Both the position numbers and the translations under genes were made by a program. This document shows positions 34,690 through 44,321 of a stretch of 64,000 nt of DNA, piece by piece. A model generated the notes under the pieces. That model was not told the origin of the DNA and did no database searches. It was given only the letters and a program-made list of their open reading frames with translations. The first letter of the stretch is position 1. Every line of letters begins with the position of its first letter. Source of the stretch: Kribbella rubisoli (GTDB lineage Bacteria > Actinomycetota > Actinomycetes > Propionibacteriales > Kribbellaceae); NCBI RefSeq assembly GCF_004217145.1, contig NZ_SHKR01000015.1:620001-684000 (forward strand), given 5' to 3'.

Positions 34690-37600
34690 GTGCATGAGAA
34701 CCGCTCAGTCGTCGAGGACCGCGTGGAACAGGTGCTCATCCATCGGCTGCGGCCGGGCATCTACACCCACTCGCTCGGCCTGCAAGTCGACTTCTGGCAA
34801 CCCTCGGGTGAGCCCGTCCCGGTCGCCGACGCGCTGGCGGCAAGCTACAGCCCCTTCGCTGTGGGCTCGATGTGGGGACCGGCATGGGCAAGCACGTGGT
34901 TCCGGGTCCGCGGACGGGTCCCGCAGAGCTGGTCAGGGCGGCGTGTCGAGGCGGTCATCGATCTCGGCTTCACCCACCCCGAGCCGGGACGGCAGGCGGA
35001 GGGATTGGTGTACGACGCCGGCGGTCGACCCGTCAAGGGGCTTGCACCCCGGACGAGCCATGTCCCCATCGCCGCACCGGCCACGGGCACGGAGGAGGTG
35101 CTGCTCTACGTCGAGGCGGCGGCCAATCCCTGGCTGTCGGCGATGAGCGGAATCGGAAGCCCGAGGGGCGACGTACTGACCTCGGACAACGAACCGCTGT
35201 ACCGCCTGGCCCGAGCCGACCTCGCAGTGCTGGACGAGGACGTCTGGCACCTGAACCTCGATGCCGAGGTGCTGTGGGAACTGATGCGCGAGTTGCCTAT
35301 CCATGACGCACGCCGGCACGAGATCCTCCGTGCGCTGGAGCGGATGCTGGACGTCCTTGACATGCAGGACATCCCGGCTTCGGCGGGCCGAGCGCGGCAG
35401 GAACTCGCCGAGGTCCTCGCGCGCCCGGCTCACGCAAGCGCCCACCGGATCTCCGCCGTCGGCCACGCACATATCGACACGGCCTGGATGTGGCCTCTGC
35501 GGGAGACCATCCGGAAGTGCAGCCGCACCTTTTCCAACGTCGTGGACCTCGCGCGCGACTATCCGGAACTGAGGTTTGCCTGTTCACAGGCCCAGCAGTA
35601 CGCGTGGATCAAGGCGAGCCAGCCGGAGCTGTATGCCCGGATCAAGTCCGCGGTTCGCTCTGGCGCCTGGGAGCCGGTCGGTGGCATGTGGGTAGAGTCC
35701 GACACCTATCTCCCCGGCGGTGAGGCGCTCGCGAGACAACTCGTCCATGGTGCGAGGTTCTTCGCCGACGAGTTCGGTGTCGAGACGGACGGCATCTGGC
35801 TGCCTGATTCCTTCGGATACACCGCTGCGCTTCCGCAGCTGGCCAAACTTGCCGGCGCGCGCTGGTGCTTGCTGCTGAAGCTCAGATGGAACGACACGAA
35901 CAAGTTCCCGCACAACACCTTCTGGTGGGAAGGGATCGATGGGACCCGGGTCTTCACCCACCACCCGCCGATCGACACCTACGCCTCGGCGCTCACCGCG
36001 GGCGAGCTGGCTCATGCGGCGAGCACGTACGCGGAGAAGGGCGTCGCCACCAGGTCTTTGGCCATGTTCGGATACGGCGACGGCGGTGGTGGCCCGACAC
36101 GGGAGATGCTGGAAAAGGCACGACGGCTGCGCAGTCTGGAAGGATCGCCCAGCGTCGCGGTCGAATCGGCCGGCAACTTCTTCGACAAGGCGATGGACGA
36201 GTACCCCGACGCCCCGGTGTGGTCGGGTGAGCTCTACCTCGAGTTGCACCGGGGGACCTACACCACGCAGGCGACGATGAAGGCCGGCAACCAGTTGTGC
36301 GAGCGTCTCCTCCGTGAGGCGGAGCTGTGGGCGGCGACAGCCGCTGCCAACGGCACCTTCTCCTATCCGTACGACCAGCTTGATCAGTTGTGGAAGACCG
36401 TTCTGCTGCACCAGTTCCACGACATCCTGCCGGGCACCTCGATCGCGTGGGTGCATCGAGAGGCGCGTGCGGCATACGAGAAGGTACAGACTGAGCTGGA
36501 GAGCATCATCGCGGAAGCGGCCACTGCGTTGCAGCTGGCCGGCACCGGTCGCAACCTGCTCAATGCCGCGCCGCACGAGCGGGCAGAGGTCATCGCGGTG
36601 CTGCCCGAGGCGGCGGCCGGCGCGGGGACGAGGCAGGAATTATCTGATGGCCGGAGCGCAACCTGGGCGGTGGCGCCCGCACTCGGTGCCGGCACCACGA
36701 CATCCGGCGCACCCGCGGACCTGATGCCGGTGACCGTCGACGACCTGGTCCTCGACAACGGCCTGATCCGCGTGTCCGTCGACGAGAACGGGCTGATCAC
36801 GTCGATCTACGATCACCTGAACTCGCGGGAGACCATCGCCGCGGGCGGTGCCGCCAATCTGCTGCAGGTGCACCCGGACCATCCCGCGAGCTGGGACGCC
36901 TGGAACCTCGATGGGCACTATCGGCACAGTCATGTCGACCTCGTCAAGGCCGACGCCGTCGAGATCCTCGACGAGGGACCGTTGCTCGGGGCACTTCAGG
37001 CGCGGCGATCGTTCGGCACGTCGACAGTGATCCAGACGCTCGTGCTGCGCGCCGGAAGCCGCCGCCTCGAGGTAGCGACCGAGGTCGACTGGCACGAAGC
37101 AGAGAAGGTGCTCAAGATTGCCCTTCCCCTCCGGCTGCACGCCACCGAAGAGTCTGCGGAGATTCAGTTCGGTCATCTGCGCCGACAGATCCACACCAAT
37201 ACCAGTTGGGATGCTGCCCGCTTCGAGCTGTATGCGCACCGGTGGGTGCACCTCGACGAGGCCGGATACGGCATCGCGGTGGTCACCGGGTCGACGTACG
37301 GCCACGACATCGAGCGCAGCGGCCGCGAGAGTGGAGCCACCACGACGACCGTACGATTGACCCTGTTGCGGGCCACGCGCAACCCTGACCCCACCGCAGA
37401 CCAGGGCGTCCACCGGTTCGTGTACGCCGTGGTCCCCGGCGCGAGCGTCGCGGACGCGGTGGCCGAAGGGTACGCGCTCACCCTGCCGTTGCGGCTGGTC
37501 GACGCGGTAGGTGCTTTTGAACCACTGGTGATAGTGGACAATCCGGCCATCGTGGTGGAGGCGGTCAAATTCGCGGACGATCGCTCGGGCGATCTCGTCG

Positions 37601-37791
37601 TGCGGATCTATGAGTCGCTCGGTGGCCAGGCTCAGACCGATGTGCGCAGCAGCTTTCCGCTGGAGGCGGCGCACCTGGTCGACCTGCTCGAGCGGCCCAT
37701 CGCCAAGGTCGACACCACGGACAATGGCGTCCGTCTGGCGTTACAACCCTTCGAAATCTGCACACTCCGGCTCTCGATCCGCGGTCGGTGA
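34690..37791 (+). CDS. GH38 alpha-mannosidase
   Basis: A 1033-residue cytoplasmic enzyme. It has an N-terminal beta-domain, then the GH38 barrel with the zinc site GHAHIDTAWMWPLRE (about 257-271), the nucleophile Asp373 in WLPDSFGYTAALPQL, and the helical segment LHQFHDILPGTSI (about 573-585) that carries further zinc and substrate ligands. A C-terminal beta-supersandwich (VDDLVLDNGLIRVSVDENG onward) closes the protein. The length matches bacterial GH38 enzymes of about 1000-1050. It hydrolyses terminal alpha-mannosides with retention. I chose the GTG at 34690, with GGAGGG upstream; the frame is open to 34603. No signal peptide, so it works on imported oligosaccharides. Confidence 0.92.
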   Translation: MHENRSVVEDRVEQVLIHRLRPGIYTHSLGLQVDFWQPSGEPVPVADALAASYSPFAVGSMWGPAWASTWFRVRGRVPQSWSGRRVEAVIDLGFTHPEPGRQAEGLVYDAGGRPVKGLAPRTSHVPIAAPATGTEEVLLYVEAAANPWLSAMSGIGSPRGDVLTSDNEPLYRLARADLAVLDEDVWHLNLDAEVLWELMRELPIHDARRHEILRALERMLDVLDMQDIPASAGRARQELAEVLARPAHASAHRISAVGHAHIDTAWMWPLRETIRKCSRTFSNVVDLARDYPELRFACSQAQQYAWIKASQPELYARIKSAVRSGAWEPVGGMWVESDTYLPGGEALARQLVHGARFFADEFGVETDGIWLPDSFGYTAALPQLAKLAGARWCLLLKLRWNDTNKFPHNTFWWEGIDGTRVFTHHPPIDTYASALTAGELAHAASTYAEKGVATRSLAMFGYGDGGGGPTREMLEKARRLRSLEGSPSVAVESAGNFFDKAMDEYPDAPVWSGELYLELHRGTYTTQATMKAGNQLCERLLREAELWAATAAANGTFSYPYDQLDQLWKTVLLHQFHDILPGTSIAWVHREARAAYEKVQTELESIIAEAATALQLAGTGRNLLNAAPHERAEVIAVLPEAAAGAGTRQELSDGRSATWAVAPALGAGTTTSGAPADLMPVTVDDLVLDNGLIRVSVDENGLITSIYDHLNSRETIAAGGAANLLQVHPDHPASWDAWNLDGHYRHSHVDLVKADAVEILDEGPLLGALQARRSFGTSTVIQTLVLRAGSRRLEVATEVDWHEAEKVLKIALPLRLHATEESAEIQFGHLRRQIHTNTSWDAARFELYAHRWVHLDEAGYGIAVVTGSTYGHDIERSGRESGATTTTVRLTLLRATRNPDPTADQGVHRFVYAVVPGASVADAVAEGYALTLPLRLVDAVGAFEPLVIVDNPAIVVEAVKFADDRSGDLVVRIYESLGGQAQTDVRSSFPLEAAHLVDLLERPIAKVDTTDNGVRLALQPFEICTLRLSIRGR

Positions 37792-37795
37792 ATGC

Positions 37796-39907
37796 GTGTC
37801 AGGTCGATTGTCCGAGACCAGCGCCGTCCAGCTTCGGGTGCTGCTCGACGCCATCGTTCCCAGCGACGAGTACCCCTCCGCCGCCGACGCCGGTGGTGAG
37901 GACTTCGTCCGTGCCGTGCTCGGCGAGCGGCCGGACTGGATCCTGCGTATCGACAGAGTGCTGCGGTTGGTCGATGACGAGGCACTCGCCTCGTACGGCG
38001 GTGTCTTCGGTGACATCGACCCCTCGGCGCGGACCGCGGTGCTCGATCGGCTGACAGACGACTCCGACTATGTCTGGCTGGCGCAGCTGATCTGGGGCGG
38101 CTACTTCGCCGACGACGGCAACGGGGGCAACCACCGCCAGGCGTCGTGGTCGATGCTCGGCTGGCGCACTGGACCGCCAGGCTGGCCACCACCGCACACG
38201 CCGGCTCCCCGCCGCCTCATCACACCGGATGCGGTGGAGGATCGCTATGACGTGGTCGTCATCGGATCTGGCGCGGGCGGCAGTACTGTCGCTTGCCACC
38301 TGGCCGAGGCCGGCCGATCCGTGCTCCTCGTCGAGGCCGGCGGCTGGCCGCAGACGCCGGACCTCTCCGGTGACCATCTACGGAGTCCTCGGATGAACTG
38401 GGGCCTGACCGCTCACAGCGGGCCGGCGGCAGACGGTCACCCGCGTGTATTCGACGACGGCACCGGCTCGGTCGTGCTGCGCCCCTCGGATCCGCAATGG
38501 AGCAACAACGCGTTCACCGTCGGCGGGGGCACTCGTGTGTACGGTGCGCAGGCCTGGCGCTTCGGCCCCCTCGACTTCGCGATGGCCTCGCACTACGGCG
38601 TTCCGAAGTCGAGTGCTCTGGCGGACTGGCCGTTCGGCTACGACGAACTGGAGCCGTACTACGAACAGGCCGAATGGGAGGTCGGTGTCAGCGGCGGCAT
38701 TGACAACAGCCCTTACGCGGGCGTCCGCAGGCGACCACTGCCGATGCCGCCGCTGCCCACCGGCCCGGCACACGAGACACTCGTCGCCGGCGCCGCCGAG
38801 CTCGGCTGGGACACGGTGACCGTTCCTCTCCTGGTCAATTCGACGGCCTACCTCGGCCGGCCTGCCTGCCGGCAGTGCTCGATGTGCGTCGGTTTCGCGT
38901 GTCCGGTCGACGCGAAGAACGGCAGTCAGAACACGATGCTCGTGCGCGCGCTGGCGACCGGCCGCTGCCACCTGCTGACCGAGACGTGGGCCCGGCGTCT
39001 GGTCGTCGGCAGGGCGGGCCGGGTCGAGAGCGTGTCGCTCGTCGGAGAGCGTCACTGTCGGCAGTGGACGCGCGATGTCGCCGCGAGCGAGTTCGTGCTG
39101 GCCGCTGGAGCGATCGAGTCGGCCCGGCTGTTGCTGAACTCCGCGCACGACCGAGAGCCGTCCGGGCTCGGCAACACCACTGACCAGGTCGGGCGGTACC
39201 TGCAAGGGCACTCGTACGGCGGTGCCTTGGGCATCTTCGACGATCCCATCGAGGATCTGATCGGCCCCGGACCTTCGGTGGCGATAGCCGGATTTCGGCA
39301 TGACAACGAGTTCGTCATCGGTGGCGGCATCCTCGCCAAGGAGTTCGTGCCCACGCCCGCGAACACGTTCCGCTATCTGTCGGGAGCCGGGCTGATCGGC
39401 CTGCACGGGCTTGCCGCCAAACACGGCATGCGCACGCTGGCTCCACGGATGATGCGTGTGATGGGTCCGATCCAGGAGGTCACCACGGCTTCGGCGCGGG
39501 TCCGCGTCGATCCAGCTGTCGGGGACAGGTTCGGTATCCCGGTGGTGCGGCTGAGTGGCGACCTGCATCCAGAGGACCATCGCGGCCAGGCATTCCTGTC
39601 CGATCGGTCCGCCGAGTGGCTGATGGCATCCGGAGCCACCACCGTGGTCCCGATGGCTGCACCCCGGCCGTCCGGGCCGAGCGGAGGCCAGCATCAGGCC
39701 GGTACGACTCGGATGGGTGACTCTCCGGCGGCCTCGGTCACCGATCCCTTCGGCCGGGTCTGGGGTCACTCCAACGTGCGCGTTGCCGACGGCGGGCTGC
39801 ACGTCACCAACGGTGGCGTCAACCCGGTGCTCACCATCTTCGCCAACGCGTTGCGCGTCGCCGACCACATGATCACCGGCACAACTGTGCGCGGCCGGCC
39901 TCGCTGA
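37796..39907 (+). CDS. GMC oxidoreductase fused to a gluconate 2-dehydrogenase subunit 3-like domain
   Basis: A 703-residue protein from GTG 37796, four bases after the GH38 stop. Residues about 5-130 are a helical domain resembling the small subunit of membrane gluconate 2-dehydrogenase (LRVLLDAIVPSDEYPSAADA; WLAQLIWGGYFADDGNGGN). Residues about 145-700 are a GMC flavoprotein: DVVVIGSGAGGSTVACHLAE, a Cys-rich PACRQCSMCVGFACPVD, and the C-terminal GGVNPVLTIFANALRVADHM. In most bacteria these are separate genes. The family oxidises sugars and aldonates at C2 or C3 using FAD. There is no obvious cytochrome subunit gene nearby. The last 12 bases including the stop lie inside the decayed decarboxylase copy. 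Confidence 0.82.
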   Translation: MSGRLSETSAVQLRVLLDAIVPSDEYPSAADAGGEDFVRAVLGERPDWILRIDRVLRLVDDEALASYGGVFGDIDPSARTAVLDRLTDDSDYVWLAQLIWGGYFADDGNGGNHRQASWSMLGWRTGPPGWPPPHTPAPRRLITPDAVEDRYDVVVIGSGAGGSTVACHLAEAGRSVLLVEAGGWPQTPDLSGDHLRSPRMNWGLTAHSGPAADGHPRVFDDGTGSVVLRPSDPQWSNNAFTVGGGTRVYGAQAWRFGPLDFAMASHYGVPKSSALADWPFGYDELEPYYEQAEWEVGVSGGIDNSPYAGVRRRPLPMPPLPTGPAHETLVAGAAELGWDTVTVPLLVNSTAYLGRPACRQCSMCVGFACPVDAKNGSQNTMLVRALATGRCHLLTETWARRLVVGRAGRVESVSLVGERHCRQWTRDVAASEFVLAAGAIESARLLLNSAHDREPSGLGNTTDQVGRYLQGHSYGGALGIFDDPIEDLIGPGPSVAIAGFRHDNEFVIGGGILAKEFVPTPANTFRYLSGAGLIGLHGLAAKHGMRTLAPRMMRVMGPIQEVTTASARVRVDPAVGDRFGIPVVRLSGDLHPEDHRGQAFLSDRSAEWLMASGATTVVPMAAPRPSGPSGGQHQAGTTRMGDSPAASVTDPFGRVWGHSNVRVADGGLHVTNGGVNPVLTIFANALRVADHMITGTTVRGRPR

Positions 39908-40425
39908 GAACGCTCAGCAGGTCGCCGCCGGCCGCGCTGAATGCCTGGCCGTCGATCGCAAGGCGCGCCGAAGACGACGAGCGAGGCACTAGGGCAGGGC
40001 AGCTGATGGCTTGCTCGATGCTCAGGCCGCCGACGGCCCGTTCCGGTACCGAGACGGCGGCGTCGTCACCCCATCACGAGCATCCCGAACTCGGTGCCGA
40101 GCCGTTCGATGGTGGCGTCGTGAGCGCGGCCCATGACGATGACAGCGTCCGCGCCAGCATCGCCCATCATCTCCGCTTCGAGATAGGTGCCGTCCATGGT
40201 CTCCGGTCGGCGATCAGCAGATGGTCCGGGAATTCCTCGCGCAGCGCGCGTACTGCATGGAACCCTCGGCGAGCACGAGTGGGGTCCAGACCTCGATCTA
40301 ATCGGCTTCGGCCTCCACCGCGATGGCTGCGGTGCGCAGGGCCTCGGCGTTGGAGGTGAGGTCGAGTTAGATGTGGACGAGAGGCCGGGTGAACCGCTGA
40401 CGGGTCAGACGGTGGTTGCCGAGGC
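39896..40425 (-). pseudogene. Degenerate second copy of the HUMPS/KGPDC-like decarboxylase gene
   Basis: The nucleotide sequence matches the gene at 3476-4225 in the same orientation. For example, GGCCTCGCTGAG at the 3' end, GCTGATGGC(C/T)TG(G/C)TCGATGCTC, the block around GATGGTGGCGTCGTG(G/A)GC and GAGGTGAGGTCGAG near the 5' end occur in both at matching relative places. About 145 bases equivalent to 3706-3850 are missing, and several small indels and stops break the frame. No Asp-x-Lys-x-x-Asp catalytic segment can be translated. It overlaps the last codons of the GMC gene. This is a dead paralogue 36 kb from the intact copy. Confidence 0.75.
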
Positions 40426-40591
40426 TATGCGCAACTCCATCCCCCGTGAAAGCGGTGGTGGCCGGGTCGGGTAGTGGGGCGATCGTGCGCGTGGCACTCG
40501 TTGGGGTGGTTTGGGTGGGCCGGGCGCACAGTGCGGTGGTGGTCGCGCGACCTACGGTTCGAGCACGTTCCGACGGGCTGGAGGAGTGTGT
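40426..40591 (+). promoter_or_regulatory. Upstream region of the first hyuAB operon
   Basis: These 166 bases between the decarboxylase relic and the hyuA gene hold no gene. A GGAGGAG ribosome site sits just before the ATG at 40592. A short CGCACAGTGCG palindrome-like sequence is present around 40526; no clear -35/-10 pair could be assigned. The PucR regulator encoded at 44322-45851 is the obvious candidate controller. Confidence 0.3.
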
Positions 40592-42640
40592 ATGAGCGGG
40601 CGGTATCGAGTCGCGATGGACATCGGTGGAACATTCACGGATGTGGTCACGTACGACCGGCAGGACGGGGTGTTCGCGGCGTCCAAGGCGTCGACGACGC
40701 CGGGGAACCTCAGTGAGGGAGTGCTGGTCGGGGTCGACGCGGTGGTCGAGCGGCCGGCCGACATCGCCTTCCTGGTGCATGGCACGACGCAGGGCCTGAA
40801 CGCGTTTCTCGAGCGTCGAGGAGTTCCGGTGCTGCTGCTCGGGACCGCCGGCGTCGAGGACAGCTATCACATCGCCCGCGGGCCGCGGACGCGCTTGTAC
40901 GACCTGCACTACCGCAAGCCGGTTCCGCTGGTCCCGCGCCGCGACATCGTCGGCATCGGCGGGCGGATCGCCGCGGACGGTTCGGAGCTGACTCCGCTGG
41001 ACGAGGAGGCGGTGCGCAAGGCGGCCCGGGGGGCGGCCGACAACGGGTACGGCGCGATCGCGGTCGCGTTCCTGTTCAGCTACAAGAACCCCGCACACGA
41101 GCTGCGCACTCGCGAGATCCTGCTCGATGAGCTGGGTGCGGATGTCACGGTGTCGCTGTCGCATGAAGCAGCCAAGGAGTGGCGCGAGTACGAGCGAACC
41201 TCGTCGGCGGTCGTCGACGCCTACACCGGCCCGATCGTACGGCGGTATCTGGTCGACCTTGAGCAGCGCCTGACCGATCGCGGCGTCGCCGTACCGCTGC
41301 ATGTGATGCAGTCCTCGGGTGGCATCCTCACCGCGGATTCGGCGCGCCGCCGGCCGCTGCAGACGTTGCTTTCCGGCCCGGTCGGTGGAGCGATCGCGTG
41401 CGCGGAGCTGTCCGGCCACACCGGGCGTCCGAATCTCATCGGGATCGACATGGGCGGTACGTCGTTCGACGTGTCGCTGATCGTCGACGGCGAGCCGGAC
41501 GTCTCTGCCGAGGCGCAGCTCGAAGGGCTGCCGATGCTGATGAGCGTCGTCAACATCCACACCGTCGGCGCCGGCGGTGGCTCGGTCGCCTGGGTCGAGG
41601 CGGGGGGTCTCAGGGTCGGGCCGCGTTCGGCCGGTGCGCGACCTGGACCGGCCTGTTACGGCCGGGGCGGCGACGAGCCGACGGTGACCGATGCCAACCT
41701 GGTCCTCGGCCGGATCGACCCGGACGGGTTCGCCGGCGGTCAGCTGACCCTCGACACCACGCTGGCCGCGGACGCCGTCGAAGGTCTCGCCGAGCAATTC
41801 GGGCTCACCACGACGGCGATGGCCGAAGGCATCTGCGATATCGCCAACGCCAAGATGGCGCAGGCGATCCGGACGATCACCGTTGCCCGAGGCATCGAAC
41901 CGCGCGATTCGGCGCTGGTCGCCTTCGGCGGTGCGGGACCGATGCACGCGGCGTTCCTGGCCCGCGAGCTGGGTATCGCCGAGACTGTGGTGCCACGGTT
42001 CCCGGGCGCCTTCTCGGCCTGGGGCATGCTGCAGACGCAGATCCGGCAGGACTACACCGAGCCGTACTTCTTCCTGGACGAGGATCTGGACGGCGCGGAC
42101 ATGGCGGCCACCCTGGCTCGGATGGAGAAGACAGGGGTCGACTCGCTGTCCAGTGAGGGCGTCGCCGAGGACCAGCGTACGGCGAACCATTCCGTCGACG
42201 TCCGCTACGAGGCGCAGGAATACACGCTGACTGTCCCGCTGACCGACGCGGAAGAACCGTCCCGGCCGGGCTTCCTGACGACGCTGGCGGAACGGTTCGC
42301 CGCTCTGCACGAGGCCCGGTACGGACACGCCAACCTCGGCGCTCCGATCGAGCTGGTCACCTTGCGCACCGCCGCGATCGGCCAGGTGGCGCGCCCAGCT
42401 CCGCAGCCGTGGCCGGCCGCAACGTCCGCGGAGTTTCCGCATCAGCTCTGCACCGTGGTGTTCGACGGTGAGCCACACGAGTCGGTCGTCGTACGCCGTG
42501 ACGACCTGTACGTCGGCCACACATTCGCCGGTCCCGCGATCGTCGTCGAGGACACCGCGACCACCGTCGTACCGCCGGACCACACCGTCGGCGTCGACGA
42601 CATCGGCTCCCTGCTCATCCGGCGGAAGGACACCAAGTGA
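40592..42640 (+). CDS. Hydantoinase/oxoprolinase subunit A (HyuA-like), first copy
   Basis: A 682-residue ATP-binding subunit of the N-methylhydantoinase/5-oxoprolinase/acetone carboxylase family. It opens VAMDIGGTFTDVV, the phosphate-1 loop of the ASKHA-fold ATPase. It continues with LVHGTTQGLNAFLERRG, ARPGPACYGRGGDEPTVTDA and the late FGGAGPMHAAFLARELG. The size is typical. With HyuB it opens a five-membered cyclic amide or a related ring at the cost of ATP. GGAGGAG precedes the ATG. It is coupled to hyuB by GTGA. A second, distinct pair lies at 52519-56267. Substrate cannot be fixed from sequence; acetophenone and acetone carboxylases belong to the same family. Confidence 0.85.
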   Translation: MSGRYRVAMDIGGTFTDVVTYDRQDGVFAASKASTTPGNLSEGVLVGVDAVVERPADIAFLVHGTTQGLNAFLERRGVPVLLLGTAGVEDSYHIARGPRTRLYDLHYRKPVPLVPRRDIVGIGGRIAADGSELTPLDEEAVRKAARGAADNGYGAIAVAFLFSYKNPAHELRTREILLDELGADVTVSLSHEAAKEWREYERTSSAVVDAYTGPIVRRYLVDLEQRLTDRGVAVPLHVMQSSGGILTADSARRRPLQTLLSGPVGGAIACAELSGHTGRPNLIGIDMGGTSFDVSLIVDGEPDVSAEAQLEGLPMLMSVVNIHTVGAGGGSVAWVEAGGLRVGPRSAGARPGPACYGRGGDEPTVTDANLVLGRIDPDGFAGGQLTLDTTLAADAVEGLAEQFGLTTTAMAEGICDIANAKMAQAIRTITVARGIEPRDSALVAFGGAGPMHAAFLARELGIAETVVPRFPGAFSAWGMLQTQIRQDYTEPYFFLDEDLDGADMAATLARMEKTGVDSLSSEGVAEDQRTANHSVDVRYEAQEYTLTVPLTDAEEPSRPGFLTTLAERFAALHEARYGHANLGAPIELVTLRTAAIGQVARPAPQPWPAATSAEFPHQLCTVVFDGEPHESVVVRRDDLYVGHTFAGPAIVVEDTATTVVPPDHTVGVDDIGSLLIRRKDTK

Positions 42641-44316
42641 CAACCACTCTGGACCGCGTCGACATCGACCCGGTGACGGTCGAGATCATCCGCAACGCGC
42701 TCACCTCCGCGGCCGACGACATGAACGCCACACTGATCCGCTCGGCGTACACCCCGATCATCTACGAATGCGGCGACTGCGTGGTCGCGTTGCTGGATGC
42801 CGATCACCAAGTGCTCGGTCAGTCGGCGGGCCTGCCGATCTTCCTTGGCAATCTGGAGACCTGCACGCTGGCCACCGAGGAGCGCTTCGGGCGTGAGGTC
42901 TGGCAACCCGGCGACGTCTGGATCCTCAACGACAGCTACCTGGGTGGCACCCATCTGAACGACGTGACGATCTTCGGCCCAGTGTTCGACGACGGCACGC
43001 TGATCGGCTTCACCGCGTCGCGGGCGCACTGGATCGACGTCGGCTCGAAGGATCCGGGTGGCTCGATGGACTCGGTGACGATCTTCCAGGAGGGGCTGCG
43101 GCTCGGTCCGCAGAAGCTGGTCGACGGTGGTGAGCCGGTGCACGGCGTCATCGACACGATCGGCACCAACGTCCGATTCCCGTATCCCACCACCGGCGAC
43201 ATGAACGCGATGATCGCCTGCATCACGATGGGGGAGAAGCGGCTGCAGGAGATCGTTCGCAGGTTCGGCCTCGATACGGTCGAGGCCGCGCGGGACGAGA
43301 TCTTCCGGCAGACCGAGCTGCTCGAACGCGCGGTGATCGAGGCCATCCCCGACGGGGTGTACGACGCCGAGGGTGTGCTCGACAACGATGGCATCGATCT
43401 GAACACACCGATCCCGATCAGGCTCCGGATCACGGTGTCGGGGGACACGATCGACCTCGACGTGACCGAGTCGGCCGACCAGACTGTTGGACCGGTCAAC
43501 TGCGGTGTCGCCCAGGCGGTGTCGGCATTGCGGGTGGGCTACAAGTTGCTGGTCAGTCCCGATCTGCCGGGCAACGGCGGTTCGTTCCGCTCGATGACGA
43601 CCCAGGTGCGGGAAGGATCGGTGCTCGGGGCCCGTTCTCCGGCGGCCTGCCAGTGGTACTTCTCCCACCTAGGACTGCTGATCGACATGGTCGCCCGGGC
43701 GCTGGCACCGGCGTTGCCGGATAGTGTGGCCGGAGCGAGCCACGGCGACTCGATGATCATCCTGACGGCCGGAGTCGATCCTCGGGTCGGCCGCGAGTTC
43801 GTCAGCCTGGAGGCCACAGTCGGCGGCTGGGGTGCCTGGCAAGGATCGGACGGCGAGAGCGCGTTGATCAACAACGTCAACGGATCGCTGAAGGACATCC
43901 CGATCGAGGTCCACGAGACGCGGTACCCATGGCGAATCACGGAGTATCGGATCCGTGAGGACTCCGGCGGCGCCGGGCGATGGCGTGGTGGCAACGGGGT
44001 GATCCGTGAGTACGAGGCGCAGACGGATCTGTCGGTGTCGCTGTGGTTCGAGCGTTCGCGGCAGCCGGCCTGGGGACTGTTCGGCGGTGAGGATGCGGTC
44101 GGCCCCGAGGTCGTCGTCAACCCCGGTCGTCCGGATGAACGGCGTCTGCTGAAGGTGAACGGTCTCGACCTGAAGGCGGGTGACGTGGTCCGCTGCTCGA
44201 CCGGTGGCGGCGGTGGGTACGGCGACCCGGTCGAGCGATCGGCCGACGACGTACGGGCCGACGTCAGCGACGGCAACATCAGTGCCGAGGCGGCGATGAC
44301 CCGTTACGGAATCTAG
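42637..44316 (+). CDS. Hydantoinase/oxoprolinase subunit B (HyuB-like), first copy
   Basis: A 559-residue partner of the preceding HyuA. It opens DPVTVEIIRNALTSAADDMN with the conserved ATLIRSAYTPIIYE. The mid-protein motifs VWILNDSYLGGTHLNDVTIF and NPGRPDERRLLKVNG and the terminal glycine-rich STGGGGGYGDP are family signatures. The start is a GTG inside the stop of hyuA. It converges on the PucR gene with a five-base gap and no obvious terminator hairpin between them. Works with HyuA on a cyclic amide or ketone substrate. Confidence 0.85.
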   Translation: MTTTLDRVDIDPVTVEIIRNALTSAADDMNATLIRSAYTPIIYECGDCVVALLDADHQVLGQSAGLPIFLGNLETCTLATEERFGREVWQPGDVWILNDSYLGGTHLNDVTIFGPVFDDGTLIGFTASRAHWIDVGSKDPGGSMDSVTIFQEGLRLGPQKLVDGGEPVHGVIDTIGTNVRFPYPTTGDMNAMIACITMGEKRLQEIVRRFGLDTVEAARDEIFRQTELLERAVIEAIPDGVYDAEGVLDNDGIDLNTPIPIRLRITVSGDTIDLDVTESADQTVGPVNCGVAQAVSALRVGYKLLVSPDLPGNGGSFRSMTTQVREGSVLGARSPAACQWYFSHLGLLIDMVARALAPALPDSVAGASHGDSMIILTAGVDPRVGREFVSLEATVGGWGAWQGSDGESALINNVNGSLKDIPIEVHETRYPWRITEYRIREDSGGAGRWRGGNGVIREYEAQTDLSVSLWFERSRQPAWGLFGGEDAVGPEVVVNPGRPDERRLLKVNGLDLKAGDVVRCSTGGGGGYGDPVERSADDVRADVSDGNISAEAAMTRYGI

Positions 44317-44321
44317 AAGCT

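Noticed and set aside
40367..42643. A 758-codon frame antisense to the first hyuA
   Set aside because: It is the mirror frame of a well-conserved HyuA gene and has no domain signs.
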